Positions 47,353 through 57,255 of a DNA stretch of 64,000 bases are shown here, in pieces. Under the pieces are notes generated by a model. That model saw only the letters and a list, made by a program, of their open reading frames with translations. It was not told the DNA's origin and did no database searches. Where the stretch lies: the NCBI RefSeq assembly GCF_001690355.1, contig NZ_LZHG01000060.1, positions 173,061 through 237,060 on the forward strand, written 5' to 3'. Within the stretch, counting starts at the first letter, position 1, and each line of letters starts with the position of its first letter. This stretch comes from Gilliamella sp. Choc4-2 (GTDB lineage Bacteria; Pseudomonadota; Gammaproteobacteria; Enterobacterales; Orbaceae). Both the position numbers and the translations under genes were made by a program.

Positions 47353-49641
47353 ATGAACAAATCAATGCTCGTCACAAAACGAGACGGCAAAACAGAACCA
47401 ATTAATCTTGACAAAATCCACCGAGTTATCACTTGGGCTGCTGAAGGATTAGAAAACGTTTCCGTGTCTCAAGTTGAGTTAAAATCGCATATCCAATTTT
47501 ATGATGGCATTCGCACATCAGATATTCACGAAACAATTATCCGCGCAGCAGCTGACCTAATCTCACAAGAAGCGCCAGACTATCAATATTTGGCTGCCCG
47601 TTTGGCAATTTTTCATTTACGTAAAAAATCCTATAACCAATTTACGCCACCACCTCTTTACGAACACGTAAAAAAGCTAGTCGATAGTCAACGATATGAC
47701 AAACACTTACTTGAAGATTATACTCAAGAAGAGTTTGAACAAATGGATAAAATTATTGATCACTGGCGAGATATGACATTTTCTTACGCTGCGGTTAAAC
47801 AACTTGAAGGGAAATATTTAGTACAAAATCGCGTCACGGGAGAAATTTATGAAAGCGCACAATTTTTGTATATTTTAGTTGCAGCCTGCCTTTTCGCTAA
47901 CTATCCTAAAGATACACGTCTTAACTATATCAAACGCTTCTATGATGCTGTTTCAACTTTCAAAATTTCGCTACCAACCCCAATTATGGCTGGCGTTCGC
48001 ACACCTACTCGACAATTTAGTTCGTGTGTATTAATTGAATGTGATGATAGTTTAGATTCCATTAACGCCACAGCAAGCGCTATTGTTAAATATGTATCAC
48101 AACGAGCAGGAATTGGGGTTAATGCTGGACCAATACGAGCACTTGGCAGTTCAATTCGTGGTGGAGAAGCATTTCATACTGGTTGCATTCCTTTTTATAA
48201 ATATTTTCAAACTGCGGTAAAATCATGTTCACAAGGTGGAGTACGCGGCGGTGCAGCAACGGTCTTTTATCCGCTTTGGCATTTAGAAGTTGAAAGCTTA
48301 TTAGTCTTACGTAATAACCGAGGGGTCGAAGAAAACCGTGTTCGTCATTTAGATTACGGTGTACAAATTAACAAATTAATGTATCAACGGTTAATTAAAA
48401 ACGAAAATATTACCTTATTTAGTCCATCAGATGTACCAGGGCTATACGATGCGTTTTTTGCTGATCAAACCAAATTTGAAGCGCTTTATCATCAATATGA
48501 ACAAGATGTAAATATTCGCAAACGAGTGGTTAAAGCCATTGAACTATTTGCATTATTAATGCAAGAACGTGCATCAACTGGCCGCATTTATATCCAAAAT
48601 GTCGATCACTGTAACACACACAGCCCATTTAATGCGCAGCTTGCTCCGGTACACCAATCCAACCTATGTATGGAAATCGCCTTACCTACCAAACCGCTTT
48701 ATAACATTAATGATGAAAAAGGCGAAATCGCCCTTTGCACTTTATCAGCGTTTAATTTAGGTAAAATTGAATCACTTGATGATTTTGAAGAGTTAGCCGA
48801 TTTAACAGTACGAGCGCTTGATTCTCTACTAGATTATCAAGATTACCCTGTTCCTGCTGCGAAAAACTCATCATTAAACCGCCGTACATTAGGTATTGGT
48901 GTTATTAATTATGCCTATTACTTAGCAAAACATGGTGTTAAATATTCTGACGGTAGTGCAAATAACCTAACTCATCGTACCTTTGAAGCTATGCAATACT
49001 ATTTGCTTAAAGCATCCAATAATCTTGCTAAGGAAAAAGGAGCATGCCCACTATTTAACGAAACAACTTATGCACAAGGCATTTTGCCAATTGATACTTA
49101 TAAAAAAGATATCGACAGCATTACAAAAGAACCTTTACATTATGATTGGGAATCGCTTCGAGCATCCATTAAAAACCATGGGCTTCGTAATTCGACATTA
49201 TCGGCATTAATGCCATCTGAAACATCTTCACAAATTTCTAATGCAACAAATGGTATTGAACCGCCAAGAGGCTTTATTAGTGTAAAAGCCTCGAAAGATG
49301 GTATCTTAAAACAAGTAGTTCCAGATTATAACGCTTTGAAAAACTTCTATGAATTACTTTGGCAAATTCCTAATAACACAGGTTATTTACAATTAGTGGG
49401 TATCATGCAGAAATTCATCGATCAATCTATTTCAGCAAACACTAATTACGATCCAACAAAATTTGCAAACGACAAAGTACCAATGAAACAACTATTAGCA
49501 GATTTATTGACTGCTTATAAATTTGGCGTAAAAACACTTTATTATCACAATACCCGCGACGGTGCAGAAGATATTCAAGGTGATATTGTTGCTACAACAA
49601 ATAGCGATGATGGTTGTGAAGGCGGGGCTTGTAAGATTTAA
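47353..49641 (+). CDS. nrdA: class Ia ribonucleotide reductase, alpha subunit
   Basis: Reduces ribonucleoside diphosphates under aerobic conditions. About 762 residues. An N-terminal ATP cone (LVTKRDGKTEPINLDKIHRV) binds ATP/dATP. Active-site cysteines lie in FSSCVLIEC and SNLCMEIALP, the latter the thiyl radical Cys, and the C-terminal redox pair is C-EGGA-C-KI. MNKSMLVTKRDG aligns with E. coli MNQNLLVTKRDG, favouring the ATG at 47353; 47341 is four codons upstream in frame and is the alternative. The ribosome site for either is poor, which the leader ORF may offset. Confidence 0.97.
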   Translation: MNKSMLVTKRDGKTEPINLDKIHRVITWAAEGLENVSVSQVELKSHIQFYDGIRTSDIHETIIRAAADLISQEAPDYQYLAARLAIFHLRKKSYNQFTPPPLYEHVKKLVDSQRYDKHLLEDYTQEEFEQMDKIIDHWRDMTFSYAAVKQLEGKYLVQNRVTGEIYESAQFLYILVAACLFANYPKDTRLNYIKRFYDAVSTFKISLPTPIMAGVRTPTRQFSSCVLIECDDSLDSINATASAIVKYVSQRAGIGVNAGPIRALGSSIRGGEAFHTGCIPFYKYFQTAVKSCSQGGVRGGAATVFYPLWHLEVESLLVLRNNRGVEENRVRHLDYGVQINKLMYQRLIKNENITLFSPSDVPGLYDAFFADQTKFEALYHQYEQDVNIRKRVVKAIELFALLMQERASTGRIYIQNVDHCNTHSPFNAQLAPVHQSNLCMEIALPTKPLYNINDEKGEIALCTLSAFNLGKIESLDDFEELADLTVRALDSLLDYQDYPVPAAKNSSLNRRTLGIGVINYAYYLAKHGVKYSDGSANNLTHRTFEAMQYYLLKASNNLAKEKGACPLFNETTYAQGILPIDTYKKDIDSITKEPLHYDWESLRASIKNHGLRNSTLSALMPSETSSQISNATNGIEPPRGFISVKASKDGILKQVVPDYNALKNFYELLWQIPNNTGYLQLVGIMQKFIDQSISANTNYDPTKFANDKVPMKQLLADLLTAYKFGVKTLYYHNTRDGAEDIQGDIVATTNSDDGCEGGACKI

Positions 49642-49696
49642 TTACACATTAGCCTCTTCTTATGAATTCAAATCCACGTTAAATGTAATTTTTTAA

Positions 49697-49711
49697 GGGG
49701 GAGTTTCCCCC
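49697..49711 (+). repeat. GC-rich mini-hairpin between nrdA and nrdB
   Basis: GGGGGA-GTT-TCCCCC, a 6-bp stem in the 139-bp gap, following T6 and standing out from the A+T-rich background. It could stabilise the nrdA message or tune the NrdA:NrdB ratio. Confidence 0.6.
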
Positions 49712-49780
49712 AATCATTTCTCTTTTTCCACTGCTGCCAGTTAGCGGAAAAGTAATGATGAATCAGTTAGGAGTTCTTTT

Positions 49781-50917
49781 ATGAGCATGAATTACAGTAC
49801 CTTTTCGCATGTGCATAACGACCAACTTAAAGAGCCAATGTTTCTTGGTCAATCTGTCAATGTTGCACGTTATGATCAACAAAAATATGAGATGTTTGAA
49901 AAATTAATTGAAAAACAACTCTCTTTCTTTTGGCGCCCTGAAGAAGTCGATATTTCTCAAGACCGTATTGATTATGCTGCATTACCAGAACATGAAAAAC
50001 ATATATTTATCAGTAATTTAAAGTATCAAACGTTACTTGACTCAATTCAAGGTCGTAGCCCTAATGTGGCTTTACTGCCACTTATTTCAATACCTGAACT
50101 TGAAACATGGGTAGAAACTTGGTCGTTTTCTGAAACCATTCATTCTCGTTCTTATACACATATCATTCGCAATATTGTCAATGATCCCTCTATTGTTTTT
50201 GATGATATTGTTACCAATAAAGAAATCCAAAAACGCGCTGGTGATATTGCTGGTTATTATGATGATCTAATTAGCTATGCTAGCTATTACAACTTATTTG
50301 GCGAGGGTAAACATACCATTAACAATCATACAGTAACCATTAATATGCGAGAGTTAAAAAAGAAGCTTTATCTTTGCTTAATGAGTGTCAATGCACTTGA
50401 AGCTATTCGCTTCTATGTCAGCTTTGCTTGCTCATTTGCCTTTGCTGAACGAGAACTAATGGAAGGAAATGCAAAAATTATTAAACTGATTGCACGTGAC
50501 GAAGCCCTACATTTAACTGGCACACAGTTTATGATCAACACTCTACGTAGTGGTGAAGATGATCCCGAAATGGCAGAAATTGCTAAAGAATGCGAACAAG
50601 ATTGTTATGAACTATTTTTACAAGCTGCCAACCAAGAAAAAGAATGGGCTGAATATTTATTCGAAGGCGGCTCAATGATTGGATTAAATAAAGATATTTT
50701 ATGCCAATATATAGAGTATATTACCAATATTCGTATGCAAGCGGTCGGACTAAAATTACCATTTGAAGCTAAATCAAATCCAATTCCATGGATTAATAAC
50801 TGGCTAGTATCAGATAATGTACAAGTAGCACCACAAGAAGCGGAAATGAGTTCTTATTTAGTTGGTCAAATTGATTCTGAAATTAGTGAAGATGATTTAA
50901 GCGATTTTACATTATAA
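49781..50917 (+). CDS. nrdB: class Ia ribonucleotide reductase, beta subunit
   Basis: Provides the diferric tyrosyl radical for NrdA. The 378 residues match E. coli (376). Ligands are Asp in [10 protein letters not shown], Glu/His and the radical Tyr in [14 protein letters not shown], Glu in [12 protein letters not shown], and Glu/His in [17 protein letters not shown] precedes the ATG. It ends at an intrinsic terminator. The small ferredoxin gene yfaE that follows nrdB in E. coli is not here. Confidence 0.98.
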   Translation: MSMNYSTFSHVHNDQLKEPMFLGQSVNVARYDQQKYEMFEKLIEKQLSFFWRPEEVDISQDRIDYAALPEHEKHIFISNLKYQTLLDSIQGRSPNVALLPLISIPELETWVETWSFSETIHSRSYTHIIRNIVNDPSIVFDDIVTNKEIQKRAGDIAGYYDDLISYASYYNLFGEGKHTINNHTVTINMRELKKKLYLCLMSVNALEAIRFYVSFACSFAFAERELMEGNAKIIKLIARDEALHLTGTQFMINTLRSGEDDPEMAEIAKECEQDCYELFLQAANQEKEWAEYLFEGGSMIGLNKDILCQYIEYITNIRMQAVGLKLPFEAKSNPIPWINNWLVSDNVQVAPQEAEMSSYLVGQIDSEISEDDLSDFTL

Positions 50918-50955
50918 ATTTTATACAAACAAACCCTACCTAAGAATGATAACCT

Positions 50956-50983
50956 AAAAGGAACAAATTACTGTTCCTTTTTT
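50956..50983 (+). terminator. intrinsic terminator of nrdAB
   Basis: A 10-bp stem AAAAGGAACA / TGTTCCTTTT with a 6-nt loop, its distal arm running into TT. Located 39 bp after nrdB. Confidence 0.88.
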
Positions 50984-51082
50984 ATTCGTCATTATGAACA
51001 TTTATTAAACTTAAATAGATTGATTTATCATTATATTAATTATATTATTCAGTTAATCACAATTAAAAAAAACGGTTAAAAA

Positions 51083-51721
51083 TTGAATAAAGTATTGATT
51101 AGCTTAATAACGATAACATTATTATCTGGATGTAAAGTCGAGTTAGCACCAACTGTAAATTTAAGTGATTTAAACAGTGAAACAGCCCAAAAAGCTCGTT
51201 CAAAATTAATTGTGTCAGTGACAAACTGTAATGATTATCGAAATCCCCAAAATGAATCAGCCGATATAACAAATGCGAAAAAAACGGTATCAAAAGTATT
51301 TTCTCAAGCCATATATCTTAAATGCTACAAAGACAATATTATATCAAAAGCAGTTTTTGAAGTACCCATTATTGTTGGCGGCAAATCAAGAAATGAAGGA
51401 ATTCAAATTAGAAATACCGATACAGGTGGTGGAATGATTGTTGAAATGTCGGATAATTTCAAACAAAAGATCAACAAAGCAAGCAAATCAGCATTTAGTA
51501 AATTATCAAGCGACATCTACATTACTGTCAATAACGACTTAAATAAAGACCAAGACATAATAGCACATGCCGTTTATTTGGATGGAAAACCAACTCTTGT
51601 AGCTCGATATACATTAAAACCAGGTAATCATACATTTAAATTATCTGACGTTTCAATTTCCTCTATTTTTTCTAACGGCTCAGCCCTAGTTTATGAGGAT
51701 GCAAATAAGCAATATCAGTAA
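51083..51721 (+). CDS. putative lipoprotein, unknown family
   Basis: I do not recognise the family. The 212 residues start at TTG with a lipoprotein signal NKVLISLITITLLSGC (Cys17). The mature part is mixed alpha/beta, rich in Asn/Lys/Ser, with no motif I can name. It lies alone between nrdB and a second lipoprotein gene, 258 bp apart. The second residue of the mature protein is Lys, not Asp, so the outer membrane is likely. The ribosome site is weak, so the start is chosen by the signal peptide. Confidence 0.75.
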   Translation: MNKVLISLITITLLSGCKVELAPTVNLSDLNSETAQKARSKLIVSVTNCNDYRNPQNESADITNAKKTVSKVFSQAIYLKCYKDNIISKAVFEVPIIVGGKSRNEGIQIRNTDTGGGMIVEMSDNFKQKINKASKSAFSKLSSDIYITVNNDLNKDQDIIAHAVYLDGKPTLVARYTLKPGNHTFKLSDVSISSIFSNGSALVYEDANKQYQ

Positions 51722-51979
51722 AAAAATAAAAAATCATAAAAATAAACCATCATGGATTTATTTTACATATTCTAGATATTAACATTATTGCTTATCGTAT
51801 TGGTTATTAGAGATAGACAAAACTCATTCAAATTGAAGCCATATTTTGCCAATACAGACAAGATCATTGTTAATTAAACAGAATAAAGTTGATTTGGCTT
51901 GGTTAAGTATAAAGATACTATATTCATATAATCAAAATATTTTGCCTACTAGCCAAAAATTTATTATAAAAGGAATATA

Positions 51980-52420
51980 ATGAAAAAATTATTATTAATC
52001 AGTTTAGTTGGAATTGTGTTAGTTGGCTGTGGTGAAAATAAAGTCACTAAAGAAATGCTAATTGGTCAGTGGGAATGCTCTCTTATAGGACGAGTAGCAA
52101 AATGGAAAGACGGTAATTATCAAGAATATGTACCTATAAAAAATGATAGCGGTACAATTAAATATTTCATGAAAGATGATACCCTCTATTTTAATTTTGG
52201 TACAAAAAACTCATATCCATATGACCTATCATCTTACTACAATAAATCAGAGTTATTAAAATCACAAAATGGTGCGTATTTAGCTACAAAAAAAAGTATT
52301 CAATATATTTCACATGATCAATTCAAAACAATTGAAGAAACAGAAATCATATTTGAGGATGACGAAAATAAAAATAAAAAAGTAAATATAGAAATCACTT
52401 GTAATCGCACTCCAAAATAA
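51980..52420 (+). CDS. small putative lipoprotein
   Basis: The 146 residues have a lipobox LVGC (Cys17) after MKKLLLISLVGIV. The mature part (QWECSLIGRVAKW...DDTLYFNFGT...NKKVNIEITCN) is beta-rich and may be a small lipocalin-like barrel. Cys55-equivalent WEC and the late TCN could form a disulphide. Function unknown. AAAAGGAATATA precedes the ATG. Confidence 0.75.
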   Translation: MKKLLLISLVGIVLVGCGENKVTKEMLIGQWECSLIGRVAKWKDGNYQEYVPIKNDSGTIKYFMKDDTLYFNFGTKNSYPYDLSSYYNKSELLKSQNGAYLATKKSIQYISHDQFKTIEETEIIFEDDENKNKKVNIEITCNRTPK

Positions 52421-52581
52421 GCGCTAAGTTTCTTTAGATTGTTATGATTGATCGACAAATCCACTTAATGGGTAAATTATTTATACTATAAATACAGATA
52501 AATGTATTTTTAAATATAACACCATCGTAATAACATATCGCCAAACTGTTGCTTGACAGTCATTAAAAATCGCGTAACGAT

Positions 52582-55272
52582 ATGACAATAAAATTATTTT
52601 TATTTAATAATATCGCTATGACTGAAACGCATTTATGTTACCCTATATCTCCTCATGATTTTAGTGATGAACAAATTAACGTCACTTATCTAAAACAACA
52701 ACTTGATGCCTTTCAACAATGGTCTGTAACACAATTTAAGCAACAAGCTAACATCGAATCTTTAGTACACTTACGAAGCCAATTCATTGACCATTTACTT
52801 CAACGCTTATGGAATTATTACCAAATTCCTAAGCAAATAACTTCACTTTTCAAAAAAAACCGAATTGCCTTAATTGCCGTCGGAGGTTATGGTCGAGCAG
52901 AACTTCACCCGCTCTCTGATATTGATATATTAATATTAAGCGATCATCCTCTCACTAAAGACCTTGAAAAACAAATAGGTGATTTTGTACGTTTACTTTG
53001 GGATCTCCATTTAGATATTGGTCATAGTGTAAGAACATTAAAAACCTGTCTTGAGGAAGCTAAAAATGACATCACGATTATGACCAACTTAATAGAATCC
53101 AGAATGATTTCAGGTTGTAATCTATTATTAAAAAAGCTTCAAAAAAAAATATTTAATAAGGAACTCTGGCCTTCTCCAGCTTTTTTCAAAGCGAAAATTC
53201 AGGAACAACAAGTACGCCACCAACAGTATCACAGTACTACTTATAATCTTGAACCCGACTTAAAAAATAGCCCAGGTGGTTTGCGGGATATGCAAATTAT
53301 TCAGTGGATTGCGATTCGCCATTTTGGTGGTGAATTTTTACAGAAAATAGCTAACTTTAACTATTTAACCCCAGAAGATATTGAAGAATTTAAAACATGT
53401 CGAAGATTTTTATGGAAATTACGTTTTGCTCTCCATTGTGTAATTACGCGTTATGACAATCGATTACTCTTTGATCGTCAATTAAGCATTGCCAAAATGT
53501 TAGGTTATGAAGGTAAAGGTAATGTACCGGTTGAAAAAATGATGCATGATTATTATCGAGTAGCTCATAATATAACCGAACTCAATCAAATGTTATTACA
53601 ACTATTTGATGAAACCATTCTTGAACTTCATCCACAAAATACCCCCTATGATATTGATGAACATTTCCAAGTTCGAGAAAAATTAATCGATGTAAAAGAT
53701 AATAATATCTTCAAAAAAGATCCTGTAATGATTATGCAGCTTTTCTACACTATTTTGCTTAACCCTCAAATTACAGGGCTTTATTCTAATACAATTAGGC
53801 AATTGCGCTCAGCCAGACGAACGCTACCTACCCTACTTTGTGAAAATGCAAGAGCCAGAGCACTTTTTATATCGATCATCAAACACCCAAACGCCATTAA
53901 AAAAGCCATTTTACCAATGCATCAATATGGCATACTTGCTACTTACATACCTGGCTGGAAACACATTTCCGGTATGATGCAGTTTGACCTATTTCATGCT
54001 TATACTGTGGATGAACATACCATTCGTTTACTTCTTGAACTTGACAACCTCAAAACAGAAAGTGGCAAACAAAAACACCCTAATAGCTCTAAAGTTTTTG
54101 CTAAATTACCTAAACAAGAATTATTAATTATCGCTGGATTATTCCACGATATTGGAAAAGGGCGACACGGCGATCACTCTGATATAGGTTCACATCTAGT
54201 TCAAGAATTTTGTCAATTACATCAATTAGAAAGTAAAGATATCGATTTAATTGTCTGGCTAGTTCGCTACCACTTATTAATGTCAGTTACCGCACAAAGC
54301 CGTGATTTACAAGATCCTAAGGTAATTAGCGAATTTATCCAACTAGTTAAAAGTAAACGTCGATTACAATATTTATTGTGCCTAACGGTAGCTGATGTCT
54401 GTGCCACTAACGAAACCCTTTGGAATAATTGGAAACAAAGTCTAATGCGTGAGCTTTATTTTAGTGCAGAACATTTATTTGATTCAGGTATTCATCAAAT
54501 TCCAGAACAACGCAGTATTGCGCGAAAGCATAAGCAAGAAGCATTAGCCACATTAATTAAGCAAAATTATAATGAACAAAGCATCAAAAATATTTGGCAA
54601 TATTATCGTGTTGACTATTTTCTTCGTTACACTACAGAACAAATTATCTGGCATGCACAAATTCTATTACAACATGACTTAAATAAAACATTAGTATCAA
54701 TTAATCCAAATCCTTATTATGGTGGTACTGAAGTGCTTATTTATGCACCTGATAGACCTTATCTCTTTGCCACAGTTTGTAACACACTGAGCATGCACAA
54801 TTTAAATATACACGATGCGCTTATCATTACCAACAAAAAAGGATTTGCACTAGATACATTCATTGTATTAGATCCCAATGGACAAACCGTACAAAAAGAT
54901 CGACATCAAGGATTGATAAAATCGCTTGAAAAAGCATTAAAACAGCCTACTTACAAAGGTGTTACCATTAAAGCACCTAAACAACGTTTACGATCATTTT
55001 TAGTACCTACTCAAGTTAACTTTCTATCTGCTTTTAATGATAGACAAACTTACATGGAACTGATTGCACTAGATAGACCAGCGCTGCTTGCTTGTGTGGG
55101 GGAAGTGTTTGCTAATTTAGATTTATCACTAAGCAGTGCCAAAATTGCCACCATTGGTGAACACATAGAAGATCTGTTTATTTTAACCGATAAAAACAAA
55201 CAGGCACTTAGTGATGATACTTGCCAAAAACTAAGAGAATCAATTACTAACGCCATTGATTCAATGAATTAA
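52582..55272 (+). CDS. glnD: bifunctional uridylyltransferase/uridylyl-removing enzyme GlnD
   Basis: Senses glutamine and modifies PII proteins. Up to 896 residues. The nucleotidyltransferase domain has GGYGRAELHPLSDIDIL. The HD domain has FHDIGKGRHGDHSD for UMP removal. Two C-terminal ACT domains begin near PDRPYLFATVC and ALDRPALLACVG. Two starts are possible: 52582 (used here) or 52618 (MTETHL). A TTGACA at 52553-52558 would, if a promoter, favour 52618. No glnB, glnK or glnA is nearby. Confidence 0.95.
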   Translation: MTIKLFLFNNIAMTETHLCYPISPHDFSDEQINVTYLKQQLDAFQQWSVTQFKQQANIESLVHLRSQFIDHLLQRLWNYYQIPKQITSLFKKNRIALIAVGGYGRAELHPLSDIDILILSDHPLTKDLEKQIGDFVRLLWDLHLDIGHSVRTLKTCLEEAKNDITIMTNLIESRMISGCNLLLKKLQKKIFNKELWPSPAFFKAKIQEQQVRHQQYHSTTYNLEPDLKNSPGGLRDMQIIQWIAIRHFGGEFLQKIANFNYLTPEDIEEFKTCRRFLWKLRFALHCVITRYDNRLLFDRQLSIAKMLGYEGKGNVPVEKMMHDYYRVAHNITELNQMLLQLFDETILELHPQNTPYDIDEHFQVREKLIDVKDNNIFKKDPVMIMQLFYTILLNPQITGLYSNTIRQLRSARRTLPTLLCENARARALFISIIKHPNAIKKAILPMHQYGILATYIPGWKHISGMMQFDLFHAYTVDEHTIRLLLELDNLKTESGKQKHPNSSKVFAKLPKQELLIIAGLFHDIGKGRHGDHSDIGSHLVQEFCQLHQLESKDIDLIVWLVRYHLLMSVTAQSRDLQDPKVISEFIQLVKSKRRLQYLLCLTVADVCATNETLWNNWKQSLMRELYFSAEHLFDSGIHQIPEQRSIARKHKQEALATLIKQNYNEQSIKNIWQYYRVDYFLRYTTEQIIWHAQILLQHDLNKTLVSINPNPYYGGTEVLIYAPDRPYLFATVCNTLSMHNLNIHDALIITNKKGFALDTFIVLDPNGQTVQKDRHQGLIKSLEKALKQPTYKGVTIKAPKQRLRSFLVPTQVNFLSAFNDRQTYMELIALDRPALLACVGEVFANLDLSLSSAKIATIGEHIEDLFILTDKNKQALSDDTCQKLRESITNAIDSMN

Positions 55273-55297
55273 CATCATTAACTAAAAGATATAGCCT

Positions 55298-56221
55298 ATG
55301 AATTTTTTTATTATTTTATTCCCCATTTTTTGTATTTTTATTGTGGGATTCATTGCGCAAAAAACCTTAAAATTTGATGTAGCTAACCTTTCTAAAATGT
55401 CGCTTTACGTACTTTCGCCTTTCTTATCGTTTAAAACATTTTATACGCATACCTTAACAACAGACTATTTATTCTACATTTGTTATATATTTGGGCTCTG
55501 TTTTTCTTTGGTGATTATCGCCTCAATTTGGTCAGTACTAATGAAATATTCAGATAAAGAGCGCTGCGCAATGATTTTAAGTTCATGTTTTATGAATAAT
55601 GGAAATTATGGCACACCAGTTCTGTTAGTCTTTTTTGGTACGGTTGGGTTTGATTTAGGAGTAATTATGATGGTATTACAACAGTTTGTGATGAGTACTG
55701 TTGGAATCTACTATGCAGCCAAAGGCAGCTCACATAGTGATATAGTTACTCAAAAAGATGTAATAAATAAAGTAATACGCATGCCTATTGCTTATGGCGC
55801 AGTTCTAGGTATTATTTTTCAACTATGCCAAATTCCCTTGTCTAAATCGATTATGACCTCCATCAGCATGATTGGCGATGCCTCTATCGTAGTGATCATG
55901 ATCATCTTAGGAATGCAGCTTGCCAAAATAAACATTACTCAGCTTGATTACCCTAAAATCTCATTTGCCTTATTAGCCCGTATGGTCATTTCGCCAATTG
56001 TTGCACTGTGTATGGTCTCATTTATGCCAATTGAACCTATTTATAAACAAGTATTAATTGTACTTGCAGCGATGCCAAGCGCAGCTAACACCACACTAAT
56101 GTCGGTCCAATTTGATACACACCCAGAGCTAGTATCAAGTGCAACATTACTTAGCACACTACTAAGCTTAATCACATTACCAATTGTACTTGAATTAGTC
56201 GAAGCGCCAATTCCATATTAA
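55298..56221 (+). CDS. AEC-family (auxin efflux carrier-type) transporter
   Basis: An inner-membrane protein of 307 residues with about 10 hydrophobic segments. The family pattern of two five-helix repeats with GNYGTPVLLVFFG and a late PSAANTTLMSVQF is clear. Bacterial AEC members carry malate, malonate or other organic acids; the substrate here is unknown. It starts 25 bp after glnD and may be cotranscribed. Confidence 0.88.
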   Translation: MNFFIILFPIFCIFIVGFIAQKTLKFDVANLSKMSLYVLSPFLSFKTFYTHTLTTDYLFYICYIFGLCFSLVIIASIWSVLMKYSDKERCAMILSSCFMNNGNYGTPVLLVFFGTVGFDLGVIMMVLQQFVMSTVGIYYAAKGSSHSDIVTQKDVINKVIRMPIAYGAVLGIIFQLCQIPLSKSIMTSISMIGDASIVVIMIILGMQLAKINITQLDYPKISFALLARMVISPIVALCMVSFMPIEPIYKQVLIVLAAMPSAANTTLMSVQFDTHPELVSSATLLSTLLSLITLPIVLELVEAPIPY

Positions 56222-56259
56222 TACCGTATAACCCTACTCTTTACTCAACTATAGAAAAA

Positions 56260-56940
56260 TCAACACTCACCCCGCCATTCTTCTTCAAATTGCTTAACAA
56301 ATTCAACCAAAAATTGATGCCTTGGCACAGCAAGTTTTTTGGCTATTTGGGTATTCATCATATCTTTAAGCAAAAAAAGTTTTTCATAAAAATGATTAAT
56401 CACCGTAGAAGATTGTTTATAATTGACCTCATTTATTACAGTTCGAGGTGAAATTGCCAGATCACACATAACATGGTGTTTATTGCCACCATAATAAAAA
56501 GTACGCGCTACACCAATTGCGCCTATTGCATCTAAGCGATCAGCATCTTGCACAATTTTCCCCTCAAGCGATAGTGTTTTTTTACTAGCAAGATTTTTTC
56601 GATAAGACATATTATCAATAATATCAAAAATCATACTAATATCATCACTTGAAACGTTAAGTGAATTTAAATAACCACGTAACTCAGCAGAAGCTTGATT
56701 CACATCAGCCACCACTTTTTCATCTATAACATCATGCAAATAAGCACTTAATATCACAATAAAACAATTTGCTTTGGGTTCATAAGGCAATATCTGTTGC
56801 GTTAATCCAACCACACGCTCAATATGCGCCATATCATGCCCCGAAAAATCATGAGCAAGCTTTTGCTTAACATAACATTTTATTTCTTCAACAATTTTAA
56901 TTTGTTGTTGCGTTAATTCGATAGCTAATTTTGTGTTCAT
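56260..56940 (-). CDS. HD-domain phosphohydrolase, YedJ-like
   Basis: A metal-dependent hydrolase of 226 residues. HD residues are H39 in HDMAHIERV, HD at 69-70 in YLHDVID, and Asp in DADRLDAIGAIGVARTF, the last a signature of the YedJ/PdxN-like family. There is no signal peptide. Substrate unknown; nucleotides are plausible. It is convergent with the AEC gene with only 38 bp between and no hairpin. Confidence 0.85.
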   Translation of the reverse strand: MNTKLAIELTQQQIKIVEEIKCYVKQKLAHDFSGHDMAHIERVVGLTQQILPYEPKANCFIVILSAYLHDVIDEKVVADVNQASAELRGYLNSLNVSSDDISMIFDIIDNMSYRKNLASKKTLSLEGKIVQDADRLDAIGAIGVARTFYYGGNKHHVMCDLAISPRTVINEVNYKQSSTVINHFYEKLFLLKDMMNTQIAKKLAVPRHQFLVEFVKQFEEEWRGEC

Positions 56941-57255
56941 TTACTTTACAAACATCCATAAAATTGAAGTGAAAGGAGTAAATACATTTTGTTAAAGATT
57001 ATACTGTTAGATAATCTATTAGTTAACATTCACCCTATTATCAAGTTAAAAAAATTCAACTCATTTTAAATGATAAAATATCACTATTGTTCAACTATAA
57101 AATACATAATCAATAGGCAATTGCCATAAAAAAGTACTAATAATTAATAATTTTTTTAAATTTCCTTTATTTTATTTCAGTTGTTTTCATTAAAGTGCAA
57201 AGGTAGAATGCATCAATCACAAAACATTATCAAAGCAAATATTGGAGTTGAATAA
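56941..57255. other. gene-free divergent gap before mprF
   Basis: 315 bp, A+T-rich. It must hold promoters for the HD gene and mprF. No defensible PhoP or other operator was seen. Confidence 0.5.
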
